From the NCBI GenBank assembly GCA_003233615.1, contig QIMB01000441.1:1-21254 (forward strand): DNA of 21,254 nt. The letters run 5' to 3'. Positions 16,006 to 21,254 of the stretch are shown here, piece by piece. A model generated the notes under the pieces. The model worked only from the letters and a program-made list of their open reading frames with translations. It had not been told where the DNA came from and ran no database searches. This DNA is from Nitrospirota bacterium. Its GTDB lineage: Bacteria > Nitrospirota > Nitrospiria > Nitrospirales > UBA8639. Both the position numbers and the translations under genes were made by a program. The stretch's first letter is position 1; each line of letters opens with the position of its first letter.

Positions 16006-16523
16006 CAGACATGCCTCCAAGCAGAGAGGGTCTGATAGGTCGCATACAGCTTGCTCGCCTTAAACATTTGCATAATCTTTGTTTTCTGAACCCAGGCCAA
16101 GACATGTTGTCGATATCGACGAATAAGCAGATTCAAAAGCAGAAGAACAGGCAGAAACAGACTTATAGAAAACACGAGGCTTCCCATGACAATAGAATTA
16201 TTGAAATGTTCCAATCGCCACCACACCGATTGGTAGAGAACGGTCCAGAGACTTTCTAAAGATGAAGCGGTCAGAACAGCCAGGCCGAGTAGGTGGAAGA
16301 GTGGATCAAGCAGATACGCAATGCCGGTACACAGCGCCAGTCCCATCAAAAAGGCTGCCAAATTTACTCGCAGCATGAGCACGAGAAGAAGGACAAACAC
16401 ATTGTGCATACTGAAAAGAGGGGTCAGCCCGGCGATCATGGCAAAACACAATCCCAAGGAGATCTGACCTGGCTCAGTCTCGGAATTCAAAACGCGGAGT
16501 AGTTTGGCAAGAAGTTTGATCAT
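16005..16523 (-). CDS. TIGR03546-family (DUF2062-like) inner-membrane protein
   Basis: The 172-residue protein begins MIKLLAKLLRVLNSETEPGQISLG, which is very characteristic of TIGR03546. A TTG three codons upstream is less likely as start. Four or so hydrophobic segments follow (about 22-50, 55-85, 105-135), and a basic C-terminus. The family belongs to the DUF2062 group of small membrane proteins with no known activity. Its stop overlaps the start of TIGR03545 by one base, so the pair is translationally coupled and probably forms a complex. It lies 130 bases downstream of nirA on the same strand; whether it shares that transcript is uncertain. Confidence 0.87.
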   Translation of the reverse strand: MIKLLAKLLRVLNSETEPGQISLGLCFAMIAGLTPLFSMHNVFVLLLVLMLRVNLAAFLMGLALCTGIAYLLDPLFHLLGLAVLTASSLESLWTVLYQSVWWRLEHFNNSIVMGSLVFSISLFLPVLLLLNLLIRRYRQHVLAWVQKTKIMQMFKASKLYATYQTLSAWRHV

Positions 16524-16590
16524 TCCATTCAAAAGGCAGGAAACAGCGTTCCTTCAGAATACCCTCGAATCTTGGCCAAGTCTACTTTCC

Positions 16591-16616
16591 CAGGGACAGT
16601 TCATAGCAAGTCCCTG
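16591..16616. repeat. Hairpin between nirA and TIGR03546
   Basis: CAGGGAC (16591-16597) and GTCCCTG (16610-16616) are perfect 7-base inverted repeats with a 12-base loop. No T-run follows on either strand, so it is not a standard intrinsic terminator. It may slow polymerase or protect the nirA 3' end. Confidence 0.4.
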
Positions 16617-16653
16617 ACCACCCAAGGATTTCGTTCTTAAGATCTCAGGAAGC

Positions 16654-18261
16654 TCAAGACATCATTAATGCGGTAGCTTCAGGAGCCATCCTTGATTGTG
16701 TTTTGTCTGATTCAATCATTTTCTGAGATACGGTTTTCTTTTTAGCGCTCTTGGCCTTTGTTCGGTGCATTTTCTGACGCGAATGATACGGCAGGATACC
16801 ACTCAACACTTCTGGCAATACATCGCAAGGGACGTCTTCCAACAACTTGATGGCCAGCTTTGGATCGGGGCCGGATTGTCCTCCCACAAACACATCCACA
16901 GCCTCCACCACCTCGCCGTTGACTTTAATCTTTTTCCCTAACAAGCCGACATCAGCCACCAGGTGATTGCCACAGCCAGCAGGACAGCCAGACCAATGCA
17001 TCGTGATAGGCTTCATCTCGGTGCCAATCATGGCCTCCACCCGTTTGGCAGTTTCAACGGCGCAACTCTTGGTTTCAATCACCGCCAGATTGCAATAGTC
17101 ATTGCCGACGCAACTGACCAGGCCTTTTTGCACAGGCGTAGGATTGTAAAGAAATCGCTTGAGGAGTGGTTCTACGGTCAGATCTCCCAAAACGGAGTCG
17201 TTCACGTTAGGAATAATCATGGCTTGATTTGGGGCCAAACGAATTTCTCCAGTGCCATACACTTCGGCCAACGTGGCAATCCCTTCCAAATCATCTGCGT
17301 GGATACGACCAACGGGAATTTTGAGCCCAATATAATTCACACTCGACAACTTTTGCCGGTAAATTCCCATGTGTTCGTTCACTGCCCTGTTACGTACATC
17401 CATTCCTGAGCGCGATAATTCCCATCCGACTTCTCGCTGTACCTCGAGACGAAATCGCTCTTCGCCCCACTCATCGAGTAAAAACGCCAACCGAGCGGTT
17501 GTCCGAGAATCTCGACACCCATGATCACGGAACACCCGAAGAATCGCACGTGTCACTGCAACGACCTCTAGCGGAGTGACAAACACATCCAGAGGCGTAG
17601 CGATACGATACCCTCCCGATCCCAGTTTGCCTCCCGCTAGAATGTTGAACCCGGTGACCGAGCCTTCGAAACCATCCTGAGTGGCAGGGATAAAAGCCAA
17701 ATCTTGAGTTTCCAGGTGCAAACAATTGTCCGGACATCCGGTAATAGCCATATTGAACTTTCTGGGAAGATTGGAATACGCCAGATCACCGGTACACTCT
17801 TGCGTCAAGCATCGAACTAAATCTGTCGTATCGAATGTTTCTTGTGCCGTTAACCCCGCCACGGGACAGGTCATGATATTCCTCACATTGTCCATGCCGG
17901 TTTGCAACGAGGTTAGCCCAACTTCTTCCATGTGGAGAAACGCTTCGGGGACATGCTCAATCTTCAATTGCCTGAGCTGAAACTGTTGTCTGGTGGTCAG
18001 ATCCAGTAGCCCATTCCCATACGTTTTGGCTAGATGCGCCAACGTACGAATTTGCTCCGTCGTAGTTCGCCCGCCAGGAATCCGCACACGAATCATGAAG
18101 AACCCCGGTGTTGGATTTCGTAAAAATATTCCATGCCACTTCAACCGTTGAATATCTTCATCTGGAATCGATTCCCATCCCAATTCGGCAAATCGCGCAA
18201 TATCTTCTTTGATAGCCAACCCATCCTTTTCCATTTTGAGCACTTCGATCTTATTCATCAT
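16654..18261 (-). CDS. nirA: Ferredoxin-type assimilatory nitrite reductase
   Basis: The 535-residue protein belongs to the siroheme/[4Fe-4S] nitrite-sulfite reductase family. It has two ferredoxin-like half domains, each followed by a siroheme-binding half. The cluster and siroheme ligands are visible as C384-X5-C390 (CVGNDYC) and C426-X3-C430 (SGCPAGCG). NLPRKFNMAITGCPDNC at 165-181 is the other family block. The size and the ETK stretch after the first cysteines fit NirA rather than sulfite reductase, and the reaction is six-electron reduction of nitrite to ammonium. A Lys/Ser-rich tail of about 40 residues follows the conserved fold. AAGGA precedes tandem ATG codons, and the second (18258) has the better spacing. 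It lies 47 bases after nirC, which supplies nitrite, in an apparent operon. Confidence 0.92.
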   Translation of the reverse strand: MMNKIEVLKMEKDGLAIKEDIARFAELGWESIPDEDIQRLKWHGIFLRNPTPGFFMIRVRIPGGRTTTEQIRTLAHLAKTYGNGLLDLTTRQQFQLRQLKIEHVPEAFLHMEEVGLTSLQTGMDNVRNIMTCPVAGLTAQETFDTTDLVRCLTQECTGDLAYSNLPRKFNMAITGCPDNCLHLETQDLAFIPATQDGFEGSVTGFNILAGGKLGSGGYRIATPLDVFVTPLEVVAVTRAILRVFRDHGCRDSRTTARLAFLLDEWGEERFRLEVQREVGWELSRSGMDVRNRAVNEHMGIYRQKLSSVNYIGLKIPVGRIHADDLEGIATLAEVYGTGEIRLAPNQAMIIPNVNDSVLGDLTVEPLLKRFLYNPTPVQKGLVSCVGNDYCNLAVIETKSCAVETAKRVEAMIGTEMKPITMHWSGCPAGCGNHLVADVGLLGKKIKVNGEVVEAVDVFVGGQSGPDPKLAIKLLEDVPCDVLPEVLSGILPYHSRQKMHRTKAKSAKKKTVSQKMIESDKTQSRMAPEATALMMS

Positions 18262-18308
18262 GATCCTTTCTGTATTCCGTCACATAGCCGCGCATCAGAT
18301 GTAGTCTT

Positions 18309-19205
18309 TCACGCCTCCCGCCCGGCCACGACTACCAACGGTTTCACTAGCACCTCTTCTGTGTCTGGACCTCCCAGAAAGGAGGTCGACCCATTTGGAA
18401 TGATTTCAGGTTCTGAAGTTAGTGCTGAGGATTGCGCCCTCACCGGACTACATAGCCAATAGGCTCCGCCAACAAATACGGCTCCACCAACCACATTGCC
18501 TAACACCACCCAGAATTGATTCCAGGCCAGGCCCAGCCAGGTCACGTCCGGGCCATGGGGAATAAATAGCGCAATGCCCAGAATCGACTGATTGGCAATG
18601 CTATGTTCAAATCCACTCCCGACGAAGGCGAAGAGACACCAAAAGATCAACATGATTTTTGCAGCATCATTGGTCGTGCGAGCCGCCATCCACACGGCTA
18701 AACACACCAGCCAATTACACAGGATCCCACGGATAAACAGTTCCCAGGCCGGCCCATTCATTTTGACTGCAGCCACTTTGAGCAACAGGTCGCTTTGCGG
18801 GGCCTGTCCTACTACTCCGGCTTGAGCGATTAACCATGCTACGCCCAGAGAGCCGAGAAGATTTCCCACAAAGGAACAGAAAAAAATCAACCCCATCTGC
18901 TTCACGGTGATGGCTCTGGCCAATGTTCCGATGGCGCAGACCATATTATTCCCCGTGAACAACTCCGAGCCGGCAAAGATCACCAGGGTCAGCGCAATGC
19001 CAAACGACGTACCCATGATCAACTTTAAACCGGCCGATCCGCCTGCCCAAAACGGCGCCCCAACACTGAAGATCAAACAAATCCCAAAACCAAGATAGAT
19101 TCCCGCCATCGCGGAAAGGAGGAAATACCCCATGGGATTTGATCTGAGATATCCCACCTTCTTTTTTGCCACCTCCACCATTCGTTCCACATCAACGGTA
19201 TACAT
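18309..19205 (-). CDS. nirC: Formate/nitrite (FNT) channel, probable nitrite uptake
   Basis: Starting at the ATG at 19205 (AAGGAG six bases upstream), the protein has 298 residues; a TTG at 19223 is not favoured. Six membrane helices are expected. FNT signatures include SELFTGNNM at about 80-88, FIRGILCNWLVCLAVW at about 157-172 and GFEHSIAN at about 198-205, whose histidine (H201) is the conserved pore residue. A hydrophilic C-terminal tail of about 40 residues is a little longer than usual. FNT channels carry formate, nitrite or hydrosulfide. Co-transcription with nirA makes nitrite import for assimilation the likely role. The gene has a leader with an intrinsic terminator ahead of it, so expression of both genes is probably attenuated. 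Confidence 0.93.
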   Translation of the reverse strand: MYTVDVERMVEVAKKKVGYLRSNPMGYFLLSAMAGIYLGFGICLIFSVGAPFWAGGSAGLKLIMGTSFGIALTLVIFAGSELFTGNNMVCAIGTLARAITVKQMGLIFFCSFVGNLLGSLGVAWLIAQAGVVGQAPQSDLLLKVAAVKMNGPAWELFIRGILCNWLVCLAVWMAARTTNDAAKIMLIFWCLFAFVGSGFEHSIANQSILGIALFIPHGPDVTWLGLAWNQFWVVLGNVVGGAVFVGGAYWLCSPVRAQSSALTSEPEIIPNGSTSFLGGPDTEEVLVKPLVVVAGREA

Positions 19206-19235
19206 CGTCTTCTCCTTCAACATTCCATATTGTGC

Positions 19236-19302
19236 AAAAAAAAAAGCGCCAACTGCGTATCATCAAGGCCAAAACAGTCAGCCTTGTCACCGCAGTGGCG
19301 CC
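19236..19302 (-). terminator. Leader terminator (attenuator) upstream of nirC-nirA
   Basis: On the minus strand, GGCGCCACTGCG (19302-19291) pairs with CGCAGTTGGCGC (19257-19246), with one bulged base. An inner CAAGGC/GCCTTG stem lies within, and a run of ten U follows at 19245-19236. This is a strong intrinsic terminator just 30 bases before the nirC start codon. As the only nearby gene downstream is nirC, it must be read through for nirC-nirA to be expressed, or it ends an unseen upstream transcript. Confidence 0.85.
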
Positions 19303-19310
19303 TTTGCCAC
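19295..19310 (-). promoter_or_regulatory. Candidate antiterminator hairpin with ANTAR-type hexaloop
   Basis: On the minus strand, GTGGC (19310-19306) and GCCAC (19299-19295) enclose the six-base loop AAAGGC. The loop has A at position 1 and G at position 4, the bases conserved in RNA hexaloops bound by ANTAR-domain antiterminators such as NasR. Its 3' arm and part of its loop are the same bases as the 5' arm of the terminator, so the two structures exclude each other. I could not find a convincing first hexaloop hairpin upstream, which ANTAR targets normally have; CTAA/TTAG with a seven-base loop is the nearest candidate. Confidence 0.5.
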
Positions 19311-19471
19311 GCTCTCCACACCCATCATTCCTTGAAAGATGCTTCCTAAGCCCTATTTAGTTATCAATTTCATACTTCGCTTGTGCCCTCGAAACTCAGG
19401 AGAAAGGTCCTATGGATCATGCGGAAATTATGGTTCTCCCCATACACTATCCTCAAGAATACTCTGTCTAC

Positions 19472-19576
19472 CATCTTGTCATGCTGAGCAGCGCGAAGCA
19501 TCTAGCTAAGCAATGGCCTGGTTGGGCTAGGCTAGATCCTTCGACTCCGCCGGGCTCCGCTCTGGATGACAAGGTG
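19472..19576. repeat. Dispersed palindromic element, copy 2
   Basis: The outer ends CATCTTGTCAT and ATGACAAGGTG are inverted repeats with one mismatch, and inner segments GCATCTAGC and GCTAGATCC partly pair. Its first 28 bases after the tip (19476-19503) are identical to 5321-5348 of copy 1. The right half differs: it has an extra block ending TCCGCTCTGGATGACA in place of CACTCAGAATGACA. It lies in the non-coding stretch upstream of the nirC leader. Confidence 0.8.
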
Positions 19577-19659
19577 AGGATCAGAGCCTCATACGGCCTG
19601 AGCAGCGTTGAAGGGCCCGAGCCATAGTTTCTGTATGATCCGGTCCTATTTCCTTGTTT

Positions 19660-19714
19660 GGACAAAAAAAAACGCCCACTCCCTTCTTCCTTGGGAAATG
19701 GACGCCAATTGTCC
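19660..19714 (-). terminator. Nested terminator downstream of the CPBP protease gene
   Basis: On the minus strand, GGACAA at the outer edge pairs with TTGTCC (19714-19709 with 19665-19660). Inside, CGTCCATTTCCC (19704-19693) pairs imperfectly with GGGAGTGGGCG (19683-19673), followed by a run of nine U (19672-19664). It sits about 145 bases after the stop of the CPBP gene and would isolate that transcript from the nirC leader. The remaining sequence between this element and both neighbours shows no gene. Confidence 0.65.
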
Positions 19715-19856
19715 ACCAACACATCTGTGTTACATCAACAGCAACTTCATTGTTACTGAGTAAATATTTATCAGACATGTCCAACTCTGTCAACCAGGGC
19801 TATAGACCTATTCAATCGCTGAAAGAAAAGGCATATGGCTAAGGCCACCACATCTA

Positions 19857-20654
19857 TTACAAAGACGTCTGCGTAAGGAATCCCACAGCCACCAACACGC
19901 CATTATAGGCACTATGCAGAGCGATTCCCGGGGCAAGGCTTCCTGTGCGAATGCGTAACAAAACGGTAATCGACCCAATCAGCGTGACGGCAAACAAGGC
20001 GGGCCAATACTCCAAAACCTTGGGCATATGTACGGTGATAAAAATGACTGTCGTCACAATACCCCCGATTGCTGATCCCCAAGATTGGGATAAACCGGCG
20101 AATAAGAATCCACGAAAGAGCGTTTCTTCGACCAATGGAAAGAGAACGACAAACATCAGGACCCAACCAATCTTCAGCAAAAGAGGAGCTGCGAACATGG
20201 CATCAAAAAGAGGTTGAGGGAGATCGTCTGGAGGAAGGGCTCCATATTCCGTGAGTACGAAGAATCCCAATCCCAAGCTCAATCCCAGAAAGACAACACG
20301 CCAGAGGCTGAGCATATCGTAAGACTTCCCCAATAGTTCACACAACCAATCAACCGTCATGCATGGCTTCGCCCGGCTCATTGCAACCTTCCAGGACAGC
20401 ATGGCTGCTCCAATGGTGCCAAGAAATAACGACAAGGGAAGGAGCCAGGTTTGCTCAAGATCAGCCAAACCACCGATACTCTTCGACAATCCCATGTTAA
20501 ACGCTGCCACCATTTGGACCATAAAAATTCCGGTCGCTTGCGTGAGATAAAAGCAGCCGACAATCAAGAGAGCGGACCACGCCCCCCACCAGGGTGCGAT
20601 GCTGGCTTGACAAGCAGATTGTATAGGAGGCGATGCGGTAAGAACGGCAGGCAT
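19857..20654 (-). CDS. CPBP-family intramembrane metalloprotease (CAAX protease-like)
   Basis: The 265-residue protein has several hydrophobic helices and the three conserved CPBP motifs. EETLFR at 176-181 supplies the EExxxR glutamates and arginine, H209 lies in the FITVHMP segment, and HSAYN at 247-251 supplies the final His and Asn. The family (also called ABI or CAAX protease) comprises glutamate-dependent intramembrane proteases, with roles that include peptide maturation and self-immunity. No bacteriocin or small substrate gene is visible beside it, so the substrate is unknown. TAGGA lies close to the ATG, so the start is acceptable but not certain. It is divergent from the PDZ gene, and a terminator lies downstream. 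Confidence 0.9.
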   Translation of the reverse strand: MPAVLTASPPIQSACQASIAPWWGAWSALLIVGCFYLTQATGIFMVQMVAAFNMGLSKSIGGLADLEQTWLLPLSLFLGTIGAAMLSWKVAMSRAKPCMTVDWLCELLGKSYDMLSLWRVVFLGLSLGLGFFVLTEYGALPPDDLPQPLFDAMFAAPLLLKIGWVLMFVVLFPLVEETLFRGFLFAGLSQSWGSAIGGIVTTVIFITVHMPKVLEYWPALFAVTLIGSITVLLRIRTGSLAPGIALHSAYNGVLVAVGFLTQTSL

Positions 20655-20887
20655 ATTCCTATTTCGGATCTTTATGGTTTTTCTTTATACCAAGACCATC
20701 GCTAATCTTCAGAAACAGAACCAACGGCACAAGCCATCTAACGAATTCCTACATGAAAAAATTTGTACGACGATGCCCAATCATGGTTCAATTCATCATA
20801 ACAGGATGAACAGCCAACGGGTCTTTATGGAGACGCTCTCTCCTCAACGACTCGATTCAATCTAACCTAAGGAAGGACTATGACTCC

Positions 20888-21254
20888 ATGACCATACGAA
20901 CATCTACATACCCACATCCTCTCTTTCTTGCCGTATCACTTCTTGGGATTTTTATAACATTCAATATCGTACTCGAAGCTGAAGCCCTTGCGACTTCTCC
21001 CCACTCTGCCCTTGATGCTCAAACGTTACGCGCGAAGCAGTCGGACGAGCCTCACTTACGATTGCAATCAGGCATTGTGGGACTCGCGCTTCATCTCACA
21101 GCACGCCGTGTGGGTGACCCTGCTCAATTAATTATTCGTGCTGTTCATCCATCCGGACCAGCGGCCCGAGCCGGGATCATGCATGGAGAAGAAATTTCTT
21201 CGGTCAACGGGCAATCTCTCACAGGAAAAACCTACCAAGAGGCCGTAGCGATTA
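20888..21254 (+). CDS. Exported PDZ-domain protein, cut by the window end
   Basis: The ATG at 20888 follows GGAAGGA by ten bases; the ATG at 20880 is out of frame and stops after three codons. The 122 visible residues open with a hydrophobic segment (about 11-30) followed by EAEALA, which suggests a Sec signal peptide. After a short linker comes a PDZ-like core (about residues 66-122) with GIVGLALHL, the ligand-binding-loop region, then AVHPSGPAARAGIMHGEEISSVNGQSL, the standard PDZ middle block. PDZ domains in periplasmic proteins bind C-terminal peptides, as in DegP or Ctp proteases. Any catalytic domain would lie beyond the window, so protease or scaffold cannot be decided. Confidence 0.85.
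   Translation, partial: MTIRTSTYPHPLFLAVSLLGIFITFNIVLEAEALATSPHSALDAQTLRAKQSDEPHLRLQSGIVGLALHLTARRVGDPAQLIIRAVHPSGPAARAGIMHGEEISSVNGQSLTGKTYQEAVAI

Noticed and set aside
14218..19205. Treating nirC, nirA and the TIGR03546-TIGR03545 pair as one nitrogen-related operon
   Set aside because: A 130-base gap with a hairpin follows nirA, and the pair occurs elsewhere without nitrite genes, so a functional link is not supported.
19360..19400. Possible sigma-54 promoter (GGCAC motif on the minus strand) ahead of the nirC leader
   Set aside because: The expected GC of the -12 element is not at the right distance after GG, so it does not meet the consensus.
19412..19627. Open frames on both strands over the second palindrome
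   Set aside because: They are produced by the repeat itself and have no ribosome binding site or family likeness.

Overview
The window reads as a chromosomal segment of a free-living Gram-negative-type bacterium with roughly balanced base composition. An assimilatory ferredoxin-type nitrite reductase beside a formate/nitrite channel, a bacterioferritin, a GH15 glucosidase, a nickel/cobalt-type transporter and the TIGR03545/TIGR03546 pair would fit a Nitrospira-like bacterium (Nitrospirota). That assignment is an inference from gene content; no rRNA or other decisive marker is present.

Layout. (1) Bases 1-1750 are the right end of a type I restriction locus: the C-terminal third or so of HsdR, overlapped by one base by a YgjP-type zinc metallopeptidase. 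(2) Bases 1881-2306 hold a small exported protein of unknown function. A nested palindromic terminator separates it from a convergent kinase-fold gene (2411-3253, minus), which is divergent from a GH15 glucoamylase/trehalase-like gene (3379-5208). (3) A roughly 440-base gene-free stretch (5209-5647) carries one copy of a dispersed palindromic repeat. (4) Bases 5648-7494 form a metal-related group: a NiCoT/UreH-type transporter with a His-rich loop, a bacterioferritin (minus) and a YbjQ-family protein (minus). A terminator with a perfect 22-bp stem lies between the first two. (5) Bases 7896-12361 are the housekeeping pair dnaE-accA. (6) A small unknown gene (12635-13045, minus) is divergent from a cytoplasmic metallophosphoesterase (13086-14045). 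(7) Bases 14218-19205 are a minus-strand series in transcription order nirC, nirA, TIGR03546 (DUF2062-type) and TIGR03545; the last two overlap as TGATG. (8) Bases 19206-19856 contain a leader with an intrinsic terminator in front of nirC, the second dispersed palindrome and a further minus-strand terminator. (9) A CPBP-family membrane protease (minus) is followed by a divergent PDZ-domain exported protein cut by the window end.

NirC would bring nitrite into the cytoplasm and NirA would reduce it to ammonium. The leader before nirC contains a strong intrinsic terminator. Its 5' arm is overlapped by an alternative hairpin with a six-base loop (AAAGGC) that has A at position 1 and G at position 4, as in RNA targets of ANTAR antiterminators such as NasR. 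This is the best regulatory candidate in the window, although I could not find the expected first hairpin of the ANTAR pair. The TIGR03546-TIGR03545 pair is the clearest conserved two-gene system of unknown function. No CRISPR array, tRNA, rRNA, insertion sequence or prophage was seen.
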